A stretch of 64,000 bases of DNA from Pocillopora verrucosa. Taxonomy: Eukaryota > Cnidaria > Anthozoa > Scleractinia > Pocilloporidae. Below are positions 10,318 to 22,849 of the stretch, piece by piece. Location of the stretch: the NCBI RefSeq assembly GCF_036669915.1, contig NC_089318.1, positions 22,167,306 through 22,231,305 on the forward strand, written 5' to 3'. The number at the start of each line of letters is the position of its first letter. Within the stretch, counting starts at the first letter, position 1. Under the pieces are notes generated by a model that made no database searches, was not told the origin of the DNA, and saw only the letters and a list, made by a program, of their open reading frames with translations. The position numbers were made by a program, and so were the translations under genes.

Positions 10318-11875
10318 TTAGTATTTTTGTTTTATAGCTGAAAAGTCAAATTAAAGCCGCCACTTTTGTCCATTTCATACAAAGGCTGCTGTTTCTGTCC
10401 TTAGAAAAGTACAACTGTCACAATATAGAACTCAAATTTCCATAAGTTTATGGCAAAAAAAAAAAAAAAAAAATTAAAAAATAAAAAGGGTGGTCACCAG
10501 ACGGTAAAATGACTCACTTTGGAGTTGTTATGGAAATTTTGCTGCTTGTGGAAGGAATATCCGCCGAGAAATTAATGGTGCTTGTTAACATAATTATGAT
10601 ATAAAGAGCTAAAGACGTAGACAAAAACGGAGTTGAGGCAGCTCTAGCATTCCTAGTTATACTAAATTTTAAATAATGTATGCCACATCAAGTCTGCTGT
10701 GATCAGCACATGCAGTGGCCACAGTGAAAAACAAAAAAATCGACAATTTCTCTCGTACTTTAATACATCATTTTTAAAAGTTGACTTCCTCAATAAATTT
10801 GTTCAGGCTTCTTAGATGTTAATATGATTTAGCTAACCCATACTGCTGCTTTTTTATATAAAAACGATTTACTAAAGATTTTCAAAAGTCATACGCGTTG
10901 CGTTATTTCTAGAAAGTTTTAAACCGTGGGTGACTTCCCTTTTAAATGTGCGGGCAAAAAACAAGGAGATCGAGGTGCTGTTCATGTTAGCTGTACGAGT
11001 GTTATTTATGGGCAAATATTGAACGAGAAAATGCCAGATAGGTTCTACTTCAATTTGTCATGGGAAATCGAACCGCCTAATGATTGTTTCTCCGTAACAT
11101 TGGGTATTATATTGCATGACAAAAGGAGGAATGAGTAATTGTTAGTAGCTCATTATTCAGGCCGATCCACAAGGACTTAACTTCCGTTGATAAGGAAGGC
11201 ATGCTTCACTGCATCGCCAAATAAGTTGTTGAATTATTGATATTGTAAGCCAGGCTATTGTTATTGTTTAAGATATTTGTCGGAAACAATTATATCGCAA
11301 TATTGAAAGCGGCGACGAATGGTGAGTAAGATATGACAAGCCGTGTTTAACAAAGATGACACTATGTGTGTATTTAAGAGAATTAAGAAATAAACAGGTT
11401 GGCTTCGTGATGGAAGCAATTCGTTTGTATGTAGTTAAATGAACTCAACTATCTGAATTACTGATTAAAATTAGCTGAGAGTGCTTTATTGTTTTCCTAT
11501 CAGACTATTTATAGCTTACCACTGTATTTTTATTGTCAACTTTCCTCTTATATTATGCATAGTTTATAAAATGGGAATACATACGGAATAGTGGTAGCTT
11601 GAGCGTGATTTCCATATTAAGCTTTACAAAGCCCGCAGAGTGAGTCACTCAACGCATCTTATCAAGGTTCATCTTCACCGACGTTTTCCGTTGAGCAACA
11701 GAAGGTGTTTAATCCTCTTAGGCAATTTACCGACGACGCCATAAAAAATCGATTTCCATATATGGCATCATCCAAACACTCGAGTTTGCACAAATGACCC
11801 GCATCTGACACAAACTATCACGACAGATTTGCATAGGTAAAACTGCTATTATTCTATTAAAGATGACGCAAGATT

Positions 11876-12112
11876 TTAAGTTATGAATTGTACACTTTGC
11901 GTTATTTCTAAAAAGCTGAAAACCGCGGGAGATTTCCCTCTGAATACGTTGGGAAAAGGCGAGAAGTTCAAGATACTTAATATTAATATTGTGTGACGTT
12001 TTTCAAAGATGATGAGTATTGGAGACTTGATTAAAGTTGGCTTAAGTAAGAGAGAGGATATCCACACAGCATTACCCCAGTTTGGATGAAATGTGAACAC
12101 AGCTGTTGCCAT
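11876..12112 (-). CDS. Conserved 78-residue spacer ORF, unit B (doubtful)
   Basis: Differs from the 6957-7193 copy by about one residue near the C-terminus (SVQFIT against SVLFIT). It has no recognised domain and could be chance conservation in a young duplicate. Confidence 0.22.
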   Translation of the reverse strand: MATAVFTFHPNWGNAVWISSLLLKPTLIKSPILIIFEKRHTILILSILNFSPFPNVFRGKSPAVFSFLEITQSVQFIT

Positions 12113-12254
12113 GCATGGATTATATTCTGTTCATAACATTTAACCTACACGAATCCGCCGTCCTTTTGTTTATACTCGTAGGGAAAAGAACTAGGTTGAA
12201 AGTTATAAAACATAGAAAAGAGATTGCGCGATCATCAACAGCGCAGAACATTAG

Positions 12255-12560
12255 TTACTAAAAGTTCGTCTCACTTGTCTAGTCTCAATCTAACCCTAAG
12301 ATTTTATTAGAAAAATGAAGGAAAAGCACTATTATCCATTGCGACCATCTGAAATTAAAAAAGAGTGTGCGAACACGCACAGGGAGCCTAACTTTTTTCG
12401 CTTGTCTCTCTACAACAAATTTGACAAACAATTCGGCTGAGCAAAGGAGGACGAACAGGAGATTAAGGAGCCCTACATCGAGTTTAATTCCTCGTTCAAA
12501 GCTCTCAAGCGCCCTGTTCGATTGGTTGTATTCCGCTATCAAAAATTTATCTAAAATGAG
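12255..12560 (+). pseudogene. Plus-strand coding remnant, unit B
   Basis: A homologue of the remnant at 7340-7620, carrying an in-frame TGA in the aattcggctgagc word and other lesions. Confidence 0.4.
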
Positions 12561-12680
12561 GTATATAGAAAACGATATGCCTGCTTCTACTTTTATTTTT
12601 ATCAAAAACAATTTCACTTCACTGTCCATCGAAAATAAATCAAGCATTATTGTTCACTTGAATTCCGTCTTTCCCGATTA

Positions 12681-13495
12681 ATAATTTGTATACCATCGTT
12701 GTTTGGCTTCAGTATCTTACGGGTATATACTCTTGGGTTTGTCACCTTTTACCCGCTGAAAACAAATTGCACACAGTTCATGTTAGTCTCACGCAAGGGT
12801 TCAGTTATCAGCAAGGACAACATTGGACGAACCATTGTAAATACAGCGGGATGGATGTCTCTCGCGAGACAAGTTCCATACTACGTCTATGATACCTCGT
12901 CGAATGTGTCTCATCCTCCAACAATAAATGACCGGGTTTAAAGATGAATTAAGAAAGATCAGAGTCTCTCAAAGGCGAAAAAGTTTTTTCAGAGCGATAC
13001 TTGAGCCATAGAATCTGAAGATCAGCCGAGCAAATTTGAAAAGGCGCATAAAAAATGATATGCATGCGATGTACAATTAGTTATATTCTGATGTGGAATA
13101 TGAATTAACGTGGGAATGAAGCAAACAGCTGCACTAACTACGCCAATGGCATCATGAGTGCTTCACATCCCCCAGGCGGCGATGCAGTTATAAATGTAAC
13201 TCCAGAAATACTCAGCATCAGGTAAGCATTACACCTTAGATTCTCCATCTGTAACCACTTAACAAGAAATGAAGTGTAAAATGGTTGACCAAATAAACTG
13301 CAAGCCTCATCAGAAAGGAAAGGTTCAACTACTTTTGCTGTTGTTGAAGTTTTGTGTATGACGAAGATTGTCACGACGTTCAATATGATGGCGGTATAAG
13401 TTAGAAAACTGTTAAAAATAAAGTCGGCTATCGTGGTTGAAAGAAGGTCTCTGGTGTCGACACTGGAGGGATAATACTGCATAGATTTGAGCTCG
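12681..13495 (-). pseudogene. Truncated GPCR pseudogene, unit C
   Basis: Nearly identical to the unit B pseudogene, with the same TM3-TM4 deletion, lost start and TGA in the loop after TM4. The TM1-TM3 part is 13138-13482; the TM7 and tail part occupies about 12690-12950. Confidence 0.9.
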
Positions 13496-13854
13496 TTACC
13501 TCTTGAGTGAAAACTGGGAACTTCAGATAGCTACATATTGTTATGCTAATGTTTACGGTATTTGTTTTGTTTGGAAACTTGACACGAGTGGATCACTGAC
13601 TCTACCTTCTTAAATTATTACCCTTTAGCTATCCTTTCATAAACGTGATGATCCTAAGCTAAATAGAGCTCGATTGTTGTTAACTTCATACAAAGGTATA
13701 CACCACTTTGAAAAGTATGGCTTAAGTCAACATTTTAAAAGGTCGAGATGTTAACTAGTTTTGTAATTATAAAACAGACATTAGTGATGCCGTACACTAA
13801 GTAGCCTGAAACTTGAATGTCATAAAATCTATCACGCAGTACAAAGAAAGGCGT

Positions 13855-14829
13855 TCAGTAATTATCAGGAACGACCCTTGAAGACCGATTGAAAATTAGG
13901 CGGGGTGGCTGATTTCTGCTCCGAGACATCTTGCGAAGTATGTCTATGATAGCGTGTCGAACATGTCTCATCTTCCAACAGTAGATGACAGGGTTCAGTG
14001 ATGAATTAAGAAAGATGAGGGTCACTGAGAGAAGATAAAATTTTTTCAAAGCAATGCCCGAGCCATAGATTCTAAAACCAGCCGAGCAAATTTGGAAAGG
14101 CAAATAACAAATTGCAAGCACAATAGTTACGTAGAAAATACTAATCGTAGATTTAATGAGGGTAGCAAATTTTTTTATCTCATCTGACTGAGCTTCTTCT
14201 CGAATTGGCATGGACTGTATCTGATTCTTGTGCCTTCGGACAGTTAAATAAATCTTGATATAGAACATAAACGTGAGAATAAAGCCAATAGCTGCACTAG
14301 CTAAACCAATGGCATCTCGAGTGCTACGCAGCCCCCACAATGTCATTGAAGAAACAAATATACTGTACACCCATATTGAGATCACCATATAAACAACACG
14401 CTTGTGAGTCACAAGCTCTTGGTATCTGAGGTGAAGATGAACAGCTAAGAACCTTTCCATACTTACAGCTACAACACCTAAGGACGAAGCAAGTGAGAAT
14501 AAAGCGCCAGAAATACTTAATATTAAGTAAGCGTTACAGCTTGGATTCTCCATTCGTAACCACTTGATAAGAAGTGAAATGTAAAGTGGTTGACCAAATA
14601 AACCAACGGCCACATCGGAAAAGGCGAGGTGTAGAAGAAGCGTCTTTAAGGGTTTTGCAATTGTCGCAGCTTTGTGTATCGCGTAAATTGTCACAATGTT
14701 GAACATGATGGCAGTGTAAGTTAGAAAACTGTTGAAGATACAGTTTGTGATGATGGTTGGCCGCAGATCTTTGAAATCGGCGATAGAGGGATAATGTTGG
14801 GAAGACTCGTTGCAATACAAACCGTTCAT
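13855..14829 (-). CDS. Class A rhodopsin-like GPCR (GPCR3), subtype I
   Basis: An intact 324-residue single-exon receptor. The first ATG in frame is at 14829 (MNGLYCNESS); the frame can be extended 5 codons to a GTG at 14844, but that is not a likely start. Compared with GPCR2 it has the subtype I signatures: VGLFGQPLYISLL in TM2-loop 1, ISGALFSLASS in TM3 and ERF in place of DRF. TM7 keeps NPVIYCW. TM6 reads CYLPFQ rather than CHLPFH. An NES sequon is in the N-terminus. Its 5' flank is longer than in the other units. The truncated partner is downstream at 12681-13495. Ligand unknown. Confidence 0.95.
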   Translation of the reverse strand: MNGLYCNESSQHYPSIADFKDLRPTIITNCIFNSFLTYTAIMFNIVTIYAIHKAATIAKPLKTLLLHLAFSDVAVGLFGQPLYISLLIKWLRMENPSCNAYLILSISGALFSLASSLGVVAVSMERFLAVHLHLRYQELVTHKRVVYMVISIWVYSIFVSSMTLWGLRSTRDAIGLASAAIGFILTFMFYIKIYLTVRRHKNQIQSMPIREEAQSDEIKKFATLIKSTISIFYVTIVLAICYLPFQICSAGFRIYGSGIALKKFYLLSVTLIFLNSSLNPVIYCWKMRHVRHAIIDILRKMSRSRNQPPRLIFNRSSRVVPDNY

Positions 14830-14907
14830 AATGTCAACTCCCACATGAAATGAAAAATGGGAACTTCAGACAAACAGAATGTTGTATTGCCCTTTGCGGG
14901 ATAATGT

Positions 14908-15222
14908 TTTCCTCTTTCGACACGAACGGATACGGCTGAATTCACTTTAATTTCCTCTTTTCCATTTGCAATCGTGATGATCACAAGCGAAATAAGTAGT
15001 ATATCTGCCGATGCTACAGTTCAGCTTGTCCAACTAATGGCCAATATGGCTCAATAAAGATAGACCTCGTTGTTGCGAATGACCACTGAATACAACAAGA
15101 CTTTGTGCACAACAAGCCGTTTTGCAGGTGAACGTGGACTTTGTCAACAAAGTATGAATTGAGACTTAAACGAGGCCACAAAAAAAAAATACAGACCACT
15201 CTCATCTAAAATGCCATGGAGA
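14908..15222. other. Extra 5' flank segment of GPCR3
   Basis: About 315 bp lie between gggataatgtt and catacgcgattttt, words that are adjacent in the other units. The segment resembles the DNA between truncated and intact receptors (for example 1130-1310): cttttccatttgcaatcgtg with gatgatcacaagc parallels cttttcataaacgtg with gatgatcctaagc. It looks like ancestral receptor 5' flank kept here and deleted elsewhere. Confidence 0.5.
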
Positions 15223-15506
15223 GGCATACGCGATTTTTAAGAGAAAAGCTTAAACTATCACCATGACAAATAAATATTCAACGTGCAAAATAGAGAATAA
15301 AGGTGCCGCACACTTAGAGCCCCAAAGCTGAATGTCATATCATCTGTAAAAACGACTTTCAAACAATTTTTATTGGACGCTTTTTTTAAACTTACTTATG
15401 CACAATTATTTTCACTCTTTTGAAATTAACAAAAACTGTTAATTATCACGAAACTGTTACTCGCGGCCAAGCGAACCTAGACTGCCACTCATACCATAAA
15501 CTCTCA

Positions 15507-15540
15507 ATTTCCCATTTCAGCCTGCGCCGAAATGGGAAAT
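15507..15540. repeat. Spacer palindrome, unit C (loop CTGC)
   Basis: 15-bp arms (atttcccatttcagc and gccgaaatgggaaat) with one mismatch. The loop ctgc is the reverse complement of the gcag loop of units B and G. Confidence 0.92.
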
Positions 15541-17119
15541 TTTTTTGTTTTATAGCTGAAAAGTTAAGTTTTGTCCATTTCGTGCAAAAGCTGCTGTTTC
15601 TGTCTATTTCTGTCCTTGGAAAAGTAGAACTGTCATAATATAGAACTCAAATTTCCATAAGTTCATGGCAAAAAAGACCTCCCGCGTTCACCAGACGTTA
15701 AACTGTCTCACTTTGGAGTTGCAATGAAAATTTCGTTACTTGACTTCTGGGGGGAATATACGCTAAGAAATCAATGGTGCTTGTCACCATAATTATGATA
15801 TAAAGGGCCAAAGACATAGACGAAAACGGAGTTAAGGCAGCAATAGCATTCCTAGTTATATTAAGTTTTAAATAACTTTCGCCTCAGGTGCGGATCACAG
15901 CAGACTTGATGAGGCCACAGTGAAAACAAAAAAATAGACAATTCCTCCCATACTTTAAATACATCATTTGTAAAAGATGACTTCCTCAATAAATTTTTTT
16001 AGGTTTCTTAGATGTTGATATGATTTAGCGAACCCATATTGCTGCTTTTTTAGATAAAAACGGTTGATGAAAGATTTTCAAAAATCATACGCGTTGCATT
16101 AGAGTCTAGTTTTATACTGTGAGCGACTTCCATTCTGAATGCGTACTACGCATGTAGGGGAGTTATTTATGGGCAAAATGTTGAACGAGAAAATGCAAGT
16201 TAGGTTCCATTTCAATTTCAATCGATCCACCAAATGATTGTTTCTCTAAAACTGGAAATTATATTGCATGACAAAAGGAGGAATTAGTAATTCTTAGTAG
16301 CTTATTATTCAGGCCGATCCACAAGGACTTAACTTCCGTTGATAAGGATAGACGGCATGCTTCACTGCATCGCCAAATAAGTTGTTGAATTATTGATATT
16401 GTAAGCCAGGCTATTGTTATTGTTAACGAAATTTGACGGAAACAATATCGAAATATGGGCAACGAGTGTTTGAGTAAGATATGACAAACTGTGTTTGTTA
16501 AACATGACATTACGTATGTAGTTAAGAGCATCTAGAAATAAATTAAACAGGTTGGCTATAGATGTCGAAAACGTAGGAGCCCGAAACTTTTATGTAATAT
16601 CATCTTTCAAAATAAATTTTAAACAAATTGTTGCGACGCCACGGCGTCACTTTAGACACCTTTTCAGAAATTAACATATTTAAATATTTTACTAACACGA
16701 AATTTTAACCGCGTTTCTATTACTAAAACTTCGTCTCATTAAGAGAATTTTATTAGAAAAATGAAGTAAAAGCACTGTTATCCTCCGTGACCATCTGAAA
16801 TTTAAAAAGAGTGAGCAAACACACAGAGGGAGCCTATCTTTTTGCGCTTTTCTCTCTATAACAAATTTGACAAATAATTCGGCGGAGCAAAGTGAGACGA
16901 GCAGGAGATTAAGGAGCTCTACACCAAGTTTGTTTCTTCGTTCAGGGTAGTCAAGTGCCTTGTTTGATTGGTTGTATTCTGCTTTCGAAAATTCATCTAA
17001 AAGTTGATATAGAAAATGATATGCCTGCTTCTACTTTTATTTTTATCAACAAAACCAAATTGCACTGTCCATCGAAAATAAATCTGGCATTACGGTTTCA
17101 TTGAAATCCATCTTTCCCG
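15541..17119. other. Degraded spacer, units C to D
   Basis: Spacer homology continues to about 16555. A decayed copy of a receptor 5' flank follows (about 16560-16720), then the plus-strand coding remnant (about 16715-17010). No gene is supported. Confidence 0.6.
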
Positions 17120-17510
17120 GTTAATAAGTTTGAAAAGGCAGATAACATATCATATGCGCGGGATATACGTAGAATATACTAACTGCAGATTTAATGCGGC
17201 CAGCAAAGTTTTTCATCCCATCAGACTGAGCTTCACCTCGTATTTGTATGGACTGCATCTGATTCTTGTGCCGTCGAACGGTTAAATATATCCTGATGTA
17301 CAACACGAATGTCAGAATGAAGCTAGCTACTGCAATAACTAAGTCAATAGCATCCCGAGTACTACGCGGCCCCCTTAAATGTTACTGAATATAATCATGC
17401 AATAAACACCCATATAGAGATCACCACAAGCAAAACGCGCTTGTGAGTCACAAGCTCTTGATATCTGAGGTGAATATGAACTGCTAAGAACCTTTCCATA
17501 CTTAATAATA
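17120..17510 (-). pseudogene. GPCR fragment, unit D
   Basis: A minus-strand piece of receptor from about TM3 to TM6 with stops and frameshifts. It includes the recognisable peptide IYLTVRRHKNQMQS and, in nucleotides, the cytoplasmic loop region around the HLHLRYQELVTHKR equivalent (about 17400-17490). Because it keeps the TM3-TM4 region missing from all truncated copies, it comes from an intact-type receptor. Homology stops near 17510, where unrelated DNA starts. Confidence 0.85.
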
Positions 17511-18228
17511 ATACTTAAAGAAGTTATCTCACGGATTTTGTTTTACCTAAAAAGCGTTCAAATGATAACGAACGGCGAGCGCAAGTTTCTACCTCTTTCT
17601 CTCTTCAGCCAACTTTCGCAAGATTTACTCTGTTCATTTAAAAAAAAATCGCGCTTTGTCGAAGAAGTGCTGTTTCAGCCTAAAAGCGAAGTGGTAGCCT
17701 TTCCCAAAATTGAAATGAAATGAGATTGAGTCAGCGATGTCCATGTTTACATTAAGTCTGACGCGGTAATTTGATTTTGACACTATCGTCATGTGAGAAC
17801 CCGTCAAACATCTGCGCAAAGATGTGGTGCGAACAAACTCGCGACTAAACTGGAACTAGTTCTACTGCTGAATGAGTTCAGTCATGGTATTTTTCAGCGC
17901 TTTGTTTTCATGCTTTCTACTCGATTCGTACGAACTTCAGGAAATAATTTCAATTGTCTCACAAAACATGGAGCCACTCTCTTCTCTCTACATCTCGAGA
18001 CGTTCTTACTGCTTGGTTTATGATGAATATGCTTGCGATACGATATTTTTTTCCTAATGCTGGAAACTGAAGAATCGATCTTTGAAATCGGTAGTCATCA
18101 CATTTTTGCAAGGAGCGTCGGAGCTGTAATCGTGTAATTGAACAGGGTCTTGGCAATTTGAGCTCACAAGCACGCTGGTAAGCACATGATTAGCGTAAAT
18201 AATTGTTGTTTACAGTTTTTCAATCCGA

Positions 18229-18494
18229 GAGCCGTTTTCGAGAGTCCGTTTCTGTAACCTTCTTGGATATTTTCTGTTGAATTCATTGAGGTACAATCTC
18301 GGAATTTCATAGGTGATTATGAACGATAAATTCGTATCGGCACCATAATTTAGGGAGGTTTTGTTAACACATTACCAATTTACAATTCGTGAACCATTTC
18401 TGTAACCAAGTTGGATATTTTCTTTCGAATTAATTGAGTCACACTCTGGGAATTTCATCAGTAATTTACAACGATAAATCCGTATAAGTAGCAC
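18229..18494. repeat. Diverged direct duplication, about 148-bp period
   Basis: Two copies of about 112 bp (18229-18341, 18383-18494) share tttctgtaacc, ttggatattttct, ggaatttcat and aacgataaat in the same order. Confidence 0.65.
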
Positions 18495-19329
18495 AAGTGA
18501 AGCACAATTCAAACTTTCCATACGATTTTAGGAAACTACATTTAATTGACTCTCGATAAATTGACCTAGCCCCAAAACCCTGGCTTATGACTCTGGAGGT
18601 ACTGAACTTGATATATTTGATACACAAGGCACCTTAGAAGGAGGAAGGTTAGAATAAAATGATTGCTTTTACGACCTTATATTGCACCCGGTTTACATAA
18701 TTATGTAGATATTTGCTTAAAAAATACTTATTATAGCTTTCTTCAGAAGACACGTTGGTAATATGCTTCTGTTTTATTTTTATTGTAAGGGGTTTCTTTT
18801 TATGTCACATATATCCATTCCTTTAATGTCCTCCTTAACCTTCCTGCAAATAATTAAATTTTATGTTTTAATTCAAGAGTGAGAAGATAAAACAGAAGTG
18901 TTGCAGAGTTCTCTTTACAGACTGAATTCTGGTGAGAACATCAGTAAACTAGTTGATGTCACATGCCCCTCTTTAATTTTAATGCCCTAGTCTTTTTGAC
19001 AAAGCCTCCTTTATATCTCTGTGTGCCAACCAATGATTAAAATCGCAGTGAATAGATATGCCATATTTTATCAGTCTTTTTAAATCCCATCTTTAAGTTT
19101 TTGTACATTTAATTTTAAAATTCATAAATGGCATTCTCTTTTCATCCTTTTAAAAGAGATATTTCACATTTGTTAAACTAAAATCTGAATCATGAAGTCA
19201 ACTTAATTTCAGTGAGTTTGAAACTTTATTGTACATAAGAACACTTTACAGGAGTATGTTACATTTATTTGCTGTCTTTCTGGTACATATGATTACATAA
19301 CCCTTAAACTTTTAAGATCTCATTAGCAA

Positions 19330-19510
19330 TTCTCTTTACTGTCTGCCATACAATTTATGTGATGTTAAGTTGGAGAATTTGGAATTGGATCAACCAATTT
19401 CCTCTAATTGATATTTTCCTTTATTCTCATTACTTGTCTGCTTGATGTTGTACTGATTGTGTTATGAGAAATTCTGTCTGGGTCACTAGTGGGATTAAAA
19501 CAGTTAAAAT
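19330..19510 (+). repeat. Dispersed repeat copy
   Basis: Shares an ordered series of words (catacaatttatgtgatg, ggagaatttgg, cctttattctcat) with about 20070-20185 on the same strand, and with 56760-56970 in reverse complement. Such elements are common in coral introns and intergenic DNA; the class is unknown. Confidence 0.5.
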
Positions 19511-20069
19511 GTGGGATTTCATTATATTGTAATGATAACAATTTTCTTATGCTTTCAAATGTAACCAAAAAAATGTGATGAGAATCTGATGTTATGAAAC
19601 AATGGAAAAACCTGTTGCTGGTAGCTTATGTCTTTAATGTTTAAATGTTCATGGGAAATGCTTTTCTTTGAAAGCAAGGATACAGAAGTTTTTGAAGCTA
19701 GTAGAAATAAACTGTTTGCAAGAAATGAAAAGCAAACTGACAATCATACCTTAATGCTTGACATGCTTCACTCAAACATGTCAGTTGTGTGTACCTACCA
19801 TTGTAGAGGTGTCTTTCATGAAAAATATTTTCAGGTGGGGCTGTTATTCTTTGTTGATCTTTGAAGCCAAAAAAAGCTGGTAAAGGCACCAAACTTCAAT
19901 TTTTATGTACACAAGGCACACTCTAAGGTGGAAGAGTAGAAGACCATAGACTGATGTTTACCAGGCACTTGCACTCACCACAATGATATATTCAAGCAAT
20001 ACTCTACAAATATAAAACTGATAAGATGATGTCTTCAACCCAGTACACCCTAATATCAGCATGCATCTT

Positions 20070-20185
20070 CTCCATACTGTTCTCCATACATTTCGTGATG
20101 TGCTAGGAAGGAGAATTTGTTTAACAATCAAGAGGTTCTTCAGTTGACTATCATTTCCTTTATTCTCATGACCTTAAATTAAAGT
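20070..20185 (+). repeat. Dispersed repeat copy
   Basis: A shorter, diverged relative of 19330-19510 (catacatttcgtgatg, aaggagaattt, cctttattctcatgacc). Confidence 0.45.
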
Positions 20186-22034
20186 GGGCCCTGCTATTTT
20201 AATTCATGTTTTTACTTTGACCTGCATGGAAGTTAAATTAATTGGCATCTGCATAATGCACAAAGCAAGAATATAAATGACTTAGCTTATATTAATAGGT
20301 TATAAAATTGAAATTGTGCAGACCATATTGTGCCTTTTGTCCTTCTCTGGATATTTACTCAAATAACATAGTCACTACCAGTCTCTCTCATTCTCACTTT
20401 CCACTGAGCTTGTGGAAAGATGATAACCTCAGAATTTTTTTAAATGAAGAAAGGAAAGCCTGCCCTCTTACCACAGATAGTTCTTTTGTGCATCATTGGT
20501 ACATACCTAGTCTTATTTGTACATGAAGTTGATTGTTCTAGGTAGGCTAACCTATCAAATTAGTTGTGTAAATTTCTTTGTTTGACTCAATTTTACCTGA
20601 CAAACCTAAACTGTATAAATAGAAACTTGAAATTTATTTCTTCTCCTTTTGAGGTGTGCATCAAAATTTTGAAGTCATGGTAGGCTTGAACTACAGGTTT
20701 ATAAGAAATCTGCATGGGTGTGCGTGTTTTCAACATATAAAACCAGTAAAAAGGTTGCTTAGCTTTTTTCATTAAAACACATTTCTTTTTCTAAGAATCT
20801 TGTTTATTTGGCCTATGCTGACTTCTAATTTTTCAAAAAAAATTTTACATTCTTTTGAATATTATTAGATCCCCTAGTATCAGTTAATATTCATGTAATG
20901 AAAGTAATTACATCAAATCTTGCATATGTTTGGTACGTTTTTCCACTGATCCTACTGACATTTCATCATGCATAGGGATTGATATTGGCTATAAAAGAAT
21001 AGTTAAATTAAATATCTGAAAATAGTTGGGTTGAAATATAATACAATAACTTGCCGGTAGATGGTCAAATAAATACTTTTTTTATATCAATAAAATTTAT
21101 TGTTGTATTTCATGTGAACATGTTGCAATAACTCTACCTTCCAGTAAATTCAACCATTTGCAAACATGAGAAAATACCATCAAAAACTTTTCAATCCATT
21201 TTATATAGCCAATAACAAAATCATCTCAAATTTAAAGCTAAAGAGAAAACTTGATTGATGTTTGGAATTGATTGCTGTGATGTAAAAATGAAATCCAGGT
21301 ATTATCTCAAGTTTTCACAAATGTCTTCATGATCGAATCCTAAGTCTCTCTTCGTCATCGAGTTTTAATCACGACATTTTAGCTCTAGCTTGTCTTCTTT
21401 TAAAGCAAAGTTTTGCAGCGCAAGAAACATGTTAGACAAATTTCGTACTTCATTAGCTAGAGTTGCTAAGATCATGGGCAGTTAGCTTAAAGAAACCTAC
21501 ATTGTAAGTAGTTACATCAGAGGTTATCGAATCAAATAACTGAAAGAATCTCTTAAAGACGCCGTGTATTTCCAGCCAGAGGACAATCATGGGCAAAGTT
21601 TCCGCACAACCCCATACTTCATTATGCACCATGAGTCCTTTGATAGAAGAAAACAATAGCGATAAAAATAGATTACCTTTGGGACTATTCGCTTTGTTTT
21701 CAAGGAGTTGAATTTTTTTTTAAGTCTTTATTCAAACCTTCGAAAATTTGCTCATCACATCGGGAACAACAACGAAGGTCTACAGCTGCTTGAAGATACC
21801 GCTGACTAGCATGCGTTTTACCACAAGTTGTGAGAACGTAGTCCCCAGGTTCCAGACCTCGCCAATTCTTCTCTTCCCTCCCCACCCTCGGACTGGTCTC
21901 ATAATCCCCATGAAGAAACTCTTCTACAGCCAGTGCTGAAGAGTTTTATTACAGTTTTAATTATAATGAGGGGCTAGAAAATAAACTAACAGGAACTCCG
22001 CTTTTAGGTTTGGCTAAGTCTTTATATTATTTAA

Positions 22035-22849
22035 TATTCTATTAAAGATGACGCAAGATTTTAAGTTATGAATTGTACGCTTTGTGTTATTTCTAAAAAG
22101 CTGAAAACCGCGGGCGATTTCCCTCCCTCTTCCCTGAGAAGTTCAACATACTTAATATTAATATTGTGTGACGTTTTTCAAAGATGATGAGTATTGGAGA
22201 CTTGATTAAAGTTGGCTTAAGTAAGAGAGAGGATATCCACACAGCATTACCCCAGTTTGGGTGAAATGTGAACGCAGCTGTTGCCATGCATGGATTATAT
22301 TCTGTTCATAACATTTAACCTACACGAATCCGCCGTCCTTTTGTTTATACTCGTAGGGAAAAGAACTAGCTTGAAAGTTATAAAACATAGAAAAGAGATT
22401 GCGCGATGATCAACAGCGCAGAACATTAGTTACTAAACGTTCGTCTCACTTGGAAGATTTTATTAGAAAAATGAAGGAAAAGCACTGTTATCCTTCGCGA
22501 CCATTTGAAATTAGACTGAAAGATTGTGCAAACACGCAGGGAGCCTGTCTTTTTGCGCTTTTCTCTCTACAACAAATTTGACAAACAATTCGGCGGACCA
22601 AATGGAGACGAGCAGGAGATTAAGGAGCCCTACATCGAGTTTAATTCCTCGTTCAAAGCACTCGAGCGCCCTGCACGATTGGTTGTATTCCGCTTTCAAA
22701 AATTTATCTAAAAGTTGATATAGAAAACGATATGCCTGCTTCTACTTTTATTTTTATCAACAACAACAATTTCACTGTCCATCGAAAATAAATCTAGCAT
22801 TACTGTTCCCTTGAATTCCAACTTTCCCGATTAATAATTTGTATACCAT
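22035..22849. other. Spacer tail resuming the array (unit E left edge)
   Basis: Homology to the unit spacer restarts at attctattaaagatgacgc, which corresponds to about 6935 in unit A. It carries a shortened copy of the 78-codon minus frame (22093-22287) and the plus-strand coding remnant (about 22435-22712). Confidence 0.7.

Larger units (their letters stand above)
9897..12680. other. Receptor 5' flank and spacer, unit B
   Basis: The 5' flank of GPCR2 is followed by the spacer palindrome (10294-10317) and about 2.3 kb of conserved spacer. An A-rich run lies at 10456-10490. It holds a copy of the 78-codon minus frame (11876-12112) and the plus-strand coding remnant (about 12255-12560). No functional gene is recognised. 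Confidence 0.7.
17520..22034. other. Non-array AT-rich DNA interrupting the array
   Basis: About 4.5 kb with no similarity to the receptor units. No convincing exon was found on either strand. It contains an imperfect direct duplication (18229-18494) and copies of a dispersed repeat (about 19330-19510 and 20070-20185). Confidence 0.6.

Noticed and set aside
21061-21160. Plausible gene in the T-rich region 20300-21660
   Set aside because: Only short frames with no splice-consistent chain; treated as non-coding interruption of the array.
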